From contig DIMT01000013.1 in assembly GCA_002425705.1 (NCBI GenBank), positions 1-24,161 on the forward strand: a DNA stretch of 24,161 nt. Direction: 5' to 3'. Made by a program: the position numbers and the translations under genes. The notes beneath the pieces were generated by a model, which saw only the letters and a list, made by a program, of their open reading frames with translations, was not told the DNA's origin and searched no databases. This document shows positions 6,522-15,300 of this stretch, piece by piece. Position 1 is the first letter of the stretch; each line of letters starts with the position of its first letter. The stretch comes from Firmicutes bacterium UBA5559. Lineage in GTDB: Bacteria > Bacillota > Clostridia > Peptostreptococcales > Anaerovoracaceae.

Positions 6522-8075
6522 TCAATGTTTGAAATGGCGAACACCGGTAATGACCATGGCCATTCCCAGCTCATCAGCCTTATCAATAGAATCCTGATCC
6601 TTCAGAGAACCACCGGGGTGGATGACCGCCGTGATGCCCGCCGCTCCCGCAGCTGCCACACAATCATCGAAGGGGAAGAAGGCATCTGAGGCCATGACAG
6701 CGCCCTGAAGGTCGCCCGTAGCCTGCCTGATGGCATTTTCCACCGCCCAGATCCGGTTGACCTGTCCCGGTCCGATGCCAAGAGTCCGATTATCCCTGGC
6801 AATGACGATGCCATTGGATTTGACATGCTTCACCACTTTCATGGCCAGCTTCAGCTGCTCCATTTCATCGGGAGTAGGCTGTCTTTTTGTCACCACCTGC
6901 AGTTCCTCCTGGAAAAGCAGATCATCCCGGCTATGGACCAAAAGGCCGCCGCTGACCTTTTTCAGGTCCAGCTCTCCCTCGGGAGGGGTTTGGCCAATGG
7001 AAGGAAGCTCCAGCAACCGGATGTTGGCCTTTTGCCGGAGAACCGCCAGGGCTTCTTCCGTAAAATCGGGGGCGATGACGATCTCGACAAAAATCTTATG
7101 GATTTCCTCTGCCGTTTCCCGGTCGATGGTTCGGTTGGCCGCGATGATTCCCCCAAAAATCGAAACCGGATCCGCTTCATAGGCCTTCCCATAAGCCTCA
7201 TAAATATTCTCCCCCACGGCCGCACCGCAGGGATTGGCATGCTTCACCGCCACCACGGCCGGCTCTTCAAATTCCTTCAGGGCTTCCAGGGCTCCGTTGG
7301 CATCGTTGATGTTATTGAAAGAAAGCTCCTTCCCATGGAGCTGAACAGCCCGGGCCAAGGACCCTTCATAGGGCCGTACTTCCTTGTAATAGGCCGCCTT
7401 TTGGTGAGGATTTTCTCCATAACGAAGCTCCTGGGCCTTTTCAAAGGTCAGGGTCAGAGTCTCCGGCAGGTCCTCTTCCGTTTTTCCCAGAACCCGGGCT
7501 CCTTCCTTCCGGAGGTATTCGGCGATCATGGCATCGTAGGCCGCTGTATGATCAAAGACCTTCAGGGCCAGACGATATTTAGTAGCATAAGAAACCCCGC
7601 CCTTTTCAATCAGTTCTTCCAATACCGGACCATAATCGGAAGGGTCGCAGATTACCACCACATCCCGGTGATTCTTTGCCGAGGAACGGAGCATGGCTGG
7701 ACCCCCGATGTCAATGTTTTCAATGGCATCCTCCAGGGTCACCTCCTGTTTCCGGATGGTCTCCCGGAAGGGGTACAGGTTGATGGCGACGATGTCGATG
7801 GTTTGGATGTTCAGCTTTTTCAGCTGTTCCATGTGCTCTTCCTTATCCCGCATGGCCAGGATTCCTCCGTGGACCGCCGGGTGAAGGGTTTTGACTCGGC
7901 CATCCAGACATTCGGGAAATCCGGTGACCTCCGAAATCCCGGTAACGGGGATGCCCTCTTCTTCCAATAATTTGTGGGTGCCACCGGTGGAAATGATTTC
8001 CGCACCCATTTCAGCCAGTCTTCTGGCAAATCCAGCTACCCCTCTTTTATCCGATACACTGATCAATACTCGCAT
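6522..8075 (-). CDS. purH: Bifunctional AICAR transformylase / IMP cyclohydrolase
   Basis: A 517-residue enzyme that performs the last two steps to IMP: formylation of AICAR from 10-formyl-THF, then ring closure. The N-terminal MGS-like cyclohydrolase domain shows ISVSDKRGVAGFARRL, IISTGGTH and GRVKTLHPAVHGGIL. The C-terminal transformylase domain has RYGENPHQKAAYY, the Lys-His pair in VAVKHANPCGAA, and GIGPGQVNRIWAVENA. The length is typical. The start is ATG at 8075, 5 bp after the purF stop, with GGAAAGGA upstream. Twelve extra in-frame residues reaching 8111 would overlap purF and are not needed. A long open frame on the opposite strand at 6825-7970 is a shadow. Confidence 0.97.
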   Translation of the reverse strand: MRVLISVSDKRGVAGFARRLAEMGAEIISTGGTHKLLEEEGIPVTGISEVTGFPECLDGRVKTLHPAVHGGILAMRDKEEHMEQLKKLNIQTIDIVAINLYPFRETIRKQEVTLEDAIENIDIGGPAMLRSSAKNHRDVVVICDPSDYGPVLEELIEKGGVSYATKYRLALKVFDHTAAYDAMIAEYLRKEGARVLGKTEEDLPETLTLTFEKAQELRYGENPHQKAAYYKEVRPYEGSLARAVQLHGKELSFNNINDANGALEALKEFEEPAVVAVKHANPCGAAVGENIYEAYGKAYEADPVSIFGGIIAANRTIDRETAEEIHKIFVEIVIAPDFTEEALAVLRQKANIRLLELPSIGQTPPEGELDLKKVSGGLLVHSRDDLLFQEELQVVTKRQPTPDEMEQLKLAMKVVKHVKSNGIVIARDNRTLGIGPGQVNRIWAVENAIRQATGDLQGAVMASDAFFPFDDCVAAAGAAGITAVIHPGGSLKDQDSIDKADELGMAMVITGVRHFKH

Positions 8076-8080
8076 TCCAA

Positions 8081-9490
8081 TTATTCCTTTCCGTTCCAGC
8101 AGTAGGTACAAAGTTTACATTTCTCCAGGCCCACCGACTTTAAGGTGTCCTCCAGTTCATGGAATTTCAGGCTGTCGAAGTGAAGGATCTGCCTTATCCG
8201 CTCCACCATATCGGCATGACGCTGAGAGGTACTGTCCACATACTCATCCATGACCTCTTGGCTCGGCTCTCCTCCCTCCAGTTGAAAGATGACTCGCCGA
8301 GTAATCAGGTCCATCTCGCTGATGCTCCTGGAGAAGTTGAGATACTTACATCCATACATAATCGGTGGACAGGCTGACCGGACATGGATTTCCTTAGCCC
8401 CGTTTTCGTGGAGATATTTGACCGTCTCTGATAACTGGGTTCCCCGGACAATGGAGTCGTCAATCAGCACAAAACTGGTGTCCCGGATGATCTCGTGAAC
8501 CGGAACCAGCTTCATTTTGGCGATCAGATCCCGAGCCTTCTGATTCTGGGGCATGAAGCTCCTGGGCCAGGTCGGTGTATACTTAATCAAGGGCCGGGCA
8601 TAGGGAATTCCCGACCGATTGGCATATCCCAAAGCATGGGCGGTACCGCTGTCCGGCACTCCCGACACATAGTCCACCACCAGATCCTTATCGTGATCGG
8701 CGATGCTGGCTCCGCTCCGGTATCGCATCTGTTCCACATTTACCCCTTCATAGGTGGAGGTGGTGTAGCCGAAGTAAGTCCAGAGAAAAGTACAGATCCG
8801 CATCGTTTCTGCGGGCGGAGATACGGTCTCCATGGTTTCCGGTGTGATCAGGACAATTTCCGAAGGGCCCAGTTCCTTCACTGTCTTATACCCGATATTG
8901 ATGAAGGCAAAAGACTCGGAAGCGGCACAATAGGCTCCTTTTTTCTTTCCAATGATCAGGGGCGTCCGTCCGAACCGGTCCCGAGCCGCATAAATTCCAT
9001 CCTTGGTCATAAGCAGCAGGGTCAGCGATCCTTCGATTCGTTCCTGGGCATACCGGATTCCCTCTACGATGGTGTCCTGTGTGGAGATCAAGGCTGCTAC
9101 CAGTTCGGTATTGTTGACCACATCCCCGTTCATGGTCATGAACTGATGACTGCCGTTTTCCACCATTTCCCGAACCAACTCGGCTTTGTTGTTGATCCGC
9201 CCTACCGTACCGATGGAGTAATCCCCCTGCTTGCTGAAGACCGTCAGGGGCTGAGGTTCTCCGTCGCTGATGCTGCCGATGCCATAGTTTCCGGTCATCA
9301 GCGTGATCTCCTTTTCGAATTTTGATCGGAAGGGTCCGTTCTCAATGCTGTGGATGGCCCGCTCAAAGCCGTCCTTTCCATAAACGCAGAGGCCTCCCAT
9401 CTTCGTTCCCAGATGGGAGTGATAATCCGTTCCGAAAAACAGATCCATCACACAATCATTTTTTGATGTGATTCCAAATAAACCGCCCAT
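8081..9490 (-). CDS. purF: PurF-type amidophosphoribosyltransferase lacking the catalytic Cys1
   Basis: A 469-residue protein in the purF position of the operon. Canonical PurF uses a matured N-terminal Cys (CGVFGI) to release ammonia from glutamine and adds it to PRPP. Here the N-terminus is MGGLFGI, so Gly replaces that Cys. No HVRYSTTG or HNGN motif is recognisable; the matching stretches read GNYGIGSISDG and GTVGRINN. The phosphoribosyltransferase half looks functional: the PRPP loop FVLIDDSIVRGT is at 340-351, and SGVPDSGTAHALGYA at 276-290 matches the conserved PDS-x-AxG segment. Candidate iron-sulfur ligands are C233, C381, C458 and C461 (also C464), placed as in the Bacillus-type enzyme. 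The ATG at 9490 follows AAGGAG; no alternative in-frame start adds a Cys. It is 30 bp after purN. It may act with free ammonia or have a regulatory role. Family assignment is firm; the glutaminase loss is a prediction. Confidence 0.9.
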   Translation of the reverse strand: MGGLFGITSKNDCVMDLFFGTDYHSHLGTKMGGLCVYGKDGFERAIHSIENGPFRSKFEKEITLMTGNYGIGSISDGEPQPLTVFSKQGDYSIGTVGRINNKAELVREMVENGSHQFMTMNGDVVNNTELVAALISTQDTIVEGIRYAQERIEGSLTLLLMTKDGIYAARDRFGRTPLIIGKKKGAYCAASESFAFINIGYKTVKELGPSEIVLITPETMETVSPPAETMRICTFLWTYFGYTTSTYEGVNVEQMRYRSGASIADHDKDLVVDYVSGVPDSGTAHALGYANRSGIPYARPLIKYTPTWPRSFMPQNQKARDLIAKMKLVPVHEIIRDTSFVLIDDSIVRGTQLSETVKYLHENGAKEIHVRSACPPIMYGCKYLNFSRSISEMDLITRRVIFQLEGGEPSQEVMDEYVDSTSQRHADMVERIRQILHFDSLKFHELEDTLKSVGLEKCKLCTYCWNGKE

Positions 9491-9520
9491 TTCATCTCCT
9501 TTTTTCCTTCTGTTAACGTT

Positions 9521-10111
9521 CTATTTTACTTCCCGGCTAAGTCTATTGATGACTTCCGGCAGGATCCGGTGCTCCGTTTCCAGCACCCGGGCCGCCAGGC
9601 TCTCCGGCGTATCCCCTTTCAGTACCGGCACCTGCTCCTGCAAGAGAACCTCCCCCGTATCCACTCCTTCATCCACATAATGAACGGTGGCTCCACTGGT
9701 CGTCTCTCCTGCTTCCAAAACCGCCCGGTGGACCCGCATGCCGTAAAATCCTTCTCCACAAAATTGTGGGATCAGGGAAGGGTGGATGTTGATGATCTTC
9801 CGGGGAAACCGTCCAACAATAGATTCCGGCAGGATTTTCATATACCCGGCCAGCACGATCAGATCCGGATTTAATTCATTCAGCACTTCCAGGAGTTTGT
9901 CATCCCTTTCCCGGGGGCCGGGCCAGTCATGGGCATCGATGACCATGGTGGGGATTCCCCGGCTTTCCGCCCGCTTCAGGGCATAGGCCTCCCGGTTGCT
10001 GGAGATTACCAGCTCCACCCTGACGGAATCCAGCTTTCCCGAATCGATTGCGTCTAATATTGCCTGAAGGTTGGAGCCGCCACCAGATACCAGCACGGCT
10101 ATCCTCAGCAT
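9521..10111 (-). CDS. purN: Phosphoribosylglycinamide formyltransferase
   Basis: A 196-residue cytoplasmic enzyme that transfers a formyl group from 10-formyl-THF to GAR, giving FGAR. It has the N-terminal phosphate-binding VLVSGGGSNLQAIL, the catalytic Asn and His in IINIHPSLIPQF, and the catalytic Asp in HYVDEGVDTGEV. The length is normal for PurN. The ATG at 10111 overlaps the end of purM by 7 bp, which implies translational coupling. No purT-type formate-dependent enzyme is present in the window, so this is the likely route for the step. Confidence 0.97.
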   Translation of the reverse strand: MLRIAVLVSGGGSNLQAILDAIDSGKLDSVRVELVISSNREAYALKRAESRGIPTMVIDAHDWPGPRERDDKLLEVLNELNPDLIVLAGYMKILPESIVGRFPRKIINIHPSLIPQFCGEGFYGMRVHRAVLEAGETTSGATVHYVDEGVDTGEVLLQEQVPVLKGDTPESLAARVLETEHRILPEVINRLSREVK

Positions 10112-11136
10112 AGGATCACGCCTTCCCCTGGAACGATTCGGCCGATGAGGGAAGGTTCCTCTCCCCCCTGCCGGATCAGGTCCATGGTTTTTCCTGCCAG
10201 GGCTTCCGGCACTACCATCATCAGACCCATGCCCATATTGAAGGTGGCATACAGATCCTGAACCTCCAGGTGGCCGATTTCCTCCATCAGCTGGAAGATT
10301 CGGGGCACTTCCCAGCTTCCCAATCGGATCTCCGCAGCCAGTCCGGCGGGAAGGATCCGTGGAATATTTTCAAAAAATCCCCCGCCGGTGATATGAACCA
10401 TCCCGGAGGGCTTCATTTCGCTAAAAACTTTACGGCACACATTGGCATAAATCCGGGTGGGCGTCAGCAGCGCTTCTCCCAGGGTCATCCCCAGTTCGTC
10501 CACATAAGTGGAAACCGTCCAACCCTTCACATCGAAAAACAGTTTTCGGACCAGGGAATAGCCATTGCTGTGGATTCCACTGGAGGGGATGCCGATGATC
10601 ACATCCCCCTCCCGAACTTCTGATCCGTCAATGATTTTTTTTCGGTCCACCATGCCAACAGCGAAGCCGGCCATATCGTATTCCCCGTCCTGATAGAAGC
10701 CCGGCATCTCTGCCGTTTCTCCTCCGACCAGAGCACATCCGGCCAGCAGGCATCCGTCTGCGATTCCCCGAACGATTTCTGCGATTTTTTCTGCTTCCAC
10801 CTTTCCAGTGGCCAGATAATCTAAAAAGAACAAGGGTGTCGCCCCCTGGCACAGGATGTCGTTGACGCACATGGCCACGCAGTCCTGCCCCACCGTATGG
10901 TGAAGGTCCATATCAAAGGCGATTTTCAGTTTTGTCCCGACCCCATCGGTGCCGGAGACCAGCACCGGTTCCTCCATGCCGGAAAAATCCGGCCGGTAAA
11001 GGCTGCCGAAGCTGCCCAGGCCGGTAAGAACTGCAGGACTGAAGGTTTTCTTCACGTGCTGCTTCATCAGACTGACCGCCCGCTCCCCTTCTTTGGTATC
11101 CACCCCTGCATCCTTGTAGGTGATTTTCTCATCCAT
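10105..11136 (-). CDS. purM: Phosphoribosylformylglycinamidine cyclo-ligase (AIR synthetase)
   Basis: A 343-residue ATP-dependent enzyme that closes the imidazole ring of FGAM to form AIR. Diagnostic segments are YKDAGVDTKEGERAV at the N-terminus, VSGTDGVGTKLKIAF, HHTVGQDCVAMCVNDIL, GGETAEMPGFY and HITGGGFFENIPRIL. The length is typical. The ATG at 11136 is 3 bp after the purC stop with a modest AGGGG site, and the stop overlaps purN. Its ring-closed product is the substrate for PurE. Confidence 0.97.
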   Translation of the reverse strand: MDEKITYKDAGVDTKEGERAVSLMKQHVKKTFSPAVLTGLGSFGSLYRPDFSGMEEPVLVSGTDGVGTKLKIAFDMDLHHTVGQDCVAMCVNDILCQGATPLFFLDYLATGKVEAEKIAEIVRGIADGCLLAGCALVGGETAEMPGFYQDGEYDMAGFAVGMVDRKKIIDGSEVREGDVIIGIPSSGIHSNGYSLVRKLFFDVKGWTVSTYVDELGMTLGEALLTPTRIYANVCRKVFSEMKPSGMVHITGGGFFENIPRILPAGLAAEIRLGSWEVPRIFQLMEEIGHLEVQDLYATFNMGMGLMMVVPEALAGKTMDLIRQGGEEPSLIGRIVPGEGVILC

Positions 11137-11139
11137 GGC

Positions 11140-11853
11140 TTACCCCTGTTTCTTCATTCTGGAAAGGACTTCCTGATAGGTTTCTTCCACGTTGCCCAGG
11201 TCCCTTCGAAAACGGTCCTTGTCCATCTTTTCGTTGGTGACTACGTCCCACAGACGACAGGTATCCGGAGAGATTTCATCGGCCAGCAGGATGGTTCCGT
11301 CTGCTGTTTTCCCAAATTCAATCTTAAAGTCGATGAGTTTCAGCCCTTTTTCCAGGAAAAACTCCTTCAAGGCATCATTGACCAGGAAGGCATATCTCCG
11401 GACCAGCTCCAGTTCTTCTTCCGTGGCCAGTTCCAGCGCCAGGATATGGTCGTCGTTGATCAGAGGATCTCCCAAATCATCATTTTTGTAGGAAAATTCC
11501 AAAACCGGCCGGGCTAATAACCTGCCTTCTTCTACGCCGTAACGCTTAGAGAAGGATCCGGCAGTCACATTCCGGATGATGACTTCCAGGGGCAGGATCG
11601 TAACAGCTTTCACCAGGGTTTCCCGCTCACTGAGCTGTTCCACAAAATGGGTGGGAATCCCCTTTTCTTCCAGCATCTGAAAGATGATATTGGCCATCAC
11701 ATTATTGACGGCTCCCTTGCCCAGGATCTGACCCTTTTTCTGGCCGTTGAAGGCAGTGGCATCATCCTTGTAATCTACGATCAGGAGGTCCTCATTATCT
11801 GTCCGGAACACCTTTTTAGCTTTTCCTTCATACATCATTTCTCTCTTTTCCAT
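11140..11853 (-). CDS. purC: SAICAR synthase
   Basis: A 237-residue enzyme that condenses CAIR with aspartate using ATP. It carries the N-terminal MYEGKAKKVF loop, PLEVIIRNVTAGSF, LIDFKIEFG and the signature LADEISPDTCRLWD. The length is normal. I start it at the ATG at 11853, which is 1 bp after the purE stop (TAACATG) and 10 nt after AAGGAG. A ten-residue in-frame extension to 11883 overlaps purE and is not used. Near-zero spacing suggests PurE and PurC are made together. Confidence 0.97.
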   Translation of the reverse strand: MEKREMMYEGKAKKVFRTDNEDLLIVDYKDDATAFNGQKKGQILGKGAVNNVMANIIFQMLEEKGIPTHFVEQLSERETLVKAVTILPLEVIIRNVTAGSFSKRYGVEEGRLLARPVLEFSYKNDDLGDPLINDDHILALELATEEELELVRRYAFLVNDALKEFFLEKGLKLIDFKIEFGKTADGTILLADEISPDTCRLWDVVTNEKMDKDRFRRDLGNVEETYQEVLSRMKKQG

Positions 11854-11854
11854 G

Positions 11855-12343
11855 TTATTTCTTCTCCTTCTGAAATTCTTCATCCATCCGATTAATTTCT
11901 TCTTCCATCTTCTTTTTATAAACGATCATCCGCTCCCGGAGCTCCGGATAACGGAGGGAAAGGATCTGGACTGCCAGGAGCCCTGCATTTTCAGCTCCGT
12001 CAATGGCCACCACCGCCACCGGAACCCCTTTTGGCATCTGAACCATGGAAAGAAGCGAGTCTAAACCGTCCATGGTGGAGGACTTAATCGGCAGTCCGAT
12101 GATGGGCAGGGGGGTAAAAGCGGCCATGACTCCACCTAGGTGGGCTGCCTTTCCCGCTGCCGCAATCAGGACTTCCAGTCCGTCCGCTGCTGCATTGGTG
12201 GCAAATTTTTCTGCTGTTCTGGGAGTCCGGTGAGCCGAGATGATTCTGGTCTCATAATCCACCCCGAATTCCTTCAGGACCTTCTCCGCCCTCTCAACTA
12301 CCGGATAATCCGATACGCTTCCCATTACGATTCCGACCTTCAT
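11855..12343 (-). CDS. purE: PurE, N5-CAIR mutase type (AIR carboxylation step)
   Basis: A 162-residue enzyme for the AIR to CAIR step. The N-terminal GIVMGSVSDYPV and the active-site SAHRTPRTAEKF are clear. Arg follows the active-site His, which points to class I (N5-CAIR mutase) over the CO2-using class II, where Lys is found. The glycine loop reads AAGKAAHLGGV, not the usual GGAAHLPGM. SLLSMVQMPKGVPVAVVAIDGAENAGLLAVQIL is well conserved. A charged tail (KKKMEEEINRMDEEFQKEKK) extends beyond the core. The ATG at 12343 follows AAGGAGG. Class I enzymes need PurK to make N5-CAIR, and no purK lies in this operon. Confidence 0.94.
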   Translation of the reverse strand: MKVGIVMGSVSDYPVVERAEKVLKEFGVDYETRIISAHRTPRTAEKFATNAAADGLEVLIAAAGKAAHLGGVMAAFTPLPIIGLPIKSSTMDGLDSLLSMVQMPKGVPVAVVAIDGAENAGLLAVQILSLRYPELRERMIVYKKKMEEEINRMDEEFQKEKK

Positions 12344-12384
12344 CTATGTTCCTCCTTGTTTTAACCCTGGTTCAGCAGGGACCA

Positions 12385-15300
12385 TTATTTAAAATACTGG
12401 ACTCCGGAAGCAAAAATCTGTTGATCGTAGTCTCCCGGAACATTTTTATACAAGCCCTTCCCAATCCGTTCTGAATGCCCCATCTTTCCAAGGATCCTGC
12501 CGTCGGGAGAAGTGATACCTTCCACCGCTCCGTCCGAATAGTTAGGATTGTAAGGCAGGTCCATGGTGGGCCGGTCGTCCAGGTCCACATACTGGGTAGC
12601 AATCTGGCCCGTTGCCGCCAGCTCCGCCAACAGGTCCCTGCCAGCTATGAATCGGCCCTCTCCATGGGAAACAGGAATCGTATGGATATCCCCCACTTCC
12701 ACTCCGGCCATCCAGGGGGATTTTACCGAGGCGATCCGGGTTCGGATTAAGCCAGAAACATGGCGGCCAATTTTATTGTAGGTCAGGGTGGGACTGTCCT
12801 TGGTCATGGGGCGGATTTCACCGAAGGGAACCAGTCCCAGTTTGATCAAAGCCTGGAATCCGTTGCAGATTCCCAGCATCAGCCCGTCCCGATTGTTCAG
12901 AAGTTCCATCACCTCATCCGATATGGCTGGATTTCGGAAAACTGCGGTGATAAATTTTGCCGACCCATCCGGCTCATCTCCCCCGCTGAATCCCCCGGGC
13001 AGCATGATGATCTGGCTTTTTCTGATCTTTTTTGCCAGCTCCCCAATGGATTCCTTCAGCTGATGTTCCATCCGGTTGCGGAGCACGAATATTTCCGGTT
13101 CCCCGCCAGCTTTTCGAAAGGCCCTCTCCGAATCCACTTCACAGTTGGTTCCGGGGAATACGGGAATCAGGATCCGGGGCTTGCCCCCCCCTCCAATGGG
13201 CGCCGAAAACCGGCTTGTCCAGGAATAGGTTTCCACCGGCGTTTTGTCCCGGGTTTCTTTGTAATCCGGCGTACGGAGAGGAAATATGGATTCCAGGGTC
13301 TTTTCCATCAGAGAAGCCCCTTCCCCTAAACGGAGGGACCAGTTCCTTTCCGGAATTTCAAAGGTTCCCGCTCCTGTGGTTTCACCTATTCGGTAAACCG
13401 GGTGGTCCCCCATCAGTTTTTCCGGATCCGCCTGCTCCGGCAGCTGAAGAATCAGTCCACCATAATCCGGGCAGGACAAAGCCTTTTCCCAATCGATTCC
13501 AGTATCCAGATTTACCGGCCTGTTGATCCGAAGACCGATCCGGTTGCCCACCGCCATATTCATCAAGGATGTCAAAATGCCTCCCAGGCCGATGGTGGAA
13601 GCCGCCAGCAATTTGCCCTTTCGGTTCCATTTGGTGACCAGGTCCATATTTTTCTTGTACTGATCCAGGTCCAGGATGCCCCCGGCAGCACGGGGCCCGG
13701 GCATCCAATATAGGAAGGAGTTGCCGTGCTTCAGTTCATTGGTAAGCACCGACTCCGTATCGGTCACGCTGACGGCGAAGGAAATCAATGATGGAGGAAC
13801 ATTGATCTCCTTAAAGGTTCCCGACATGCTGTCCTTCCCGCCAATGGCCGGAATCTCCAGTTCCTTCTGAACCTTTAGCGCCCCCAGAAGCGCGGAAAAA
13901 GGCTTTCCCCAGCTGACCGGGTTTTTGCCTAAACTTTCAAAGTATTCCTGGAAGGACAGGCGGATCCTGTCCCGATGGCCACCCATGGCAACCTGTTTTG
14001 TCACCGAATCGATGACGGCATAATAGGCTCCGTGGAAGGGGCTCTGTTCTGCCAACAGCGGATCGAAGCCGAAGGTCATCAGGGTGGCCGTTTCTGTTTC
14101 CCCCCCGAGAAGGGGAAGTTTGGCCGCCATGCCCAGGGCTGTGGTCTGCTGATACAGTCCCCCTGCCGGCATCACCAGGGTTCCGCCGCCGATGGTGCTG
14201 TCAAACCGCTCGAACAATCCCTTTTGAGAGCAAGCGTTGAGATCCTGTATCCAATCTTCCGGACTTTCTGGAGTACTCCAGGCCTGATCCGGTTCTGCCG
14301 GAGATGCCACCCGTACCCGGGCCTTCTGCCTCACCCCGTTGGTATTTAAAAATTCTCTGGAAAGGTCCAGAATCCTCTGCTCCCTCCAGTGCATCCGGAT
14401 CCTGCCGGAATCGGTTACCTCCGCCACCAGGGTGGCTTCCAGGTTTTCCTCATCGGCCAGCTTTAAAAAGGCTTCTGCATCTTCCCGGGATACTACCACC
14501 GCCATCCGCTCCTGAGATTCGGAGATGGCCAGCTCTGTCCCGTCCAATCCTTCATATTTCTTGGGAATCCGATCCAAATATATCTCCAGGCTGTCGGCCA
14601 GTTCCCCAATGGCTACCGACACGCCGCCGGCACCAAAATCGTTGCACCGCTTGATCAGCCGAGCCGCTTCCTTTCTGCGGAATAGTCGCTGCAGATTCCT
14701 TTCAACGGGTGGATTGCCCTTCTGGACTTCCGCTCCGCACTGAAGGATGGATTCCTCCGTATGACCCTTGGAGGACCCCGTGGCTCCGCCGCAGCCGTCC
14801 CGGCCGGTCCTTCCCCCTACCAGGATGATTCCGTCACCGGGAGAAGGGGTTTCCCGCCGGATATTTTCCAGAGGAGCCGCACCGATCACCGCCCCCACTT
14901 CCATCCTTTTCGCCACAAACCCCGGATGATAGAACTCCCGGACCTGGCCGGTGGCCAGTCCGATCTGGTTGCCGTAGGAGCTGTATCCCGCTGCCGCCCC
15001 GCGGGTAATCTTGCTTTGGGGCAGTTTGCCGGGCAGCGTATCTGCCAGCGGAGTGCGTGGATCTGCGGCTCCGGTGACCCGCATGGCCTGATAAACATAG
15101 GACCGTCCGGAAAGGGGATCCCGGATGGCACCGCCCAGACAAGTGGCCGCTCCTCCAAAGGGTTCTATTTCCGTAGGATGGTTATGGGTTTCGTTCTTGA
15201 ACATAACCACCCAGTCCTCGTCCTTCCCGTCGATATCCGCTTTGATCCGGATGCTGCAGGCATTGATTTCTTCCGATTCATCCAGATCCTGGAGCAATCC

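Noticed and set aside
6482..6586. 35-residue N-terminal extension of purD
   Set aside because: It overlaps the purH end, has no family similarity, and the conserved nucleotide loop starts shortly after the ATG at 6481.
6825..7970. Long plus-strand open frame of 381 codons inside purH
   Set aside because: It lies entirely antisense to a well-conserved purH, has no recognisable domain, and its composition is that of a reverse-frame shadow.
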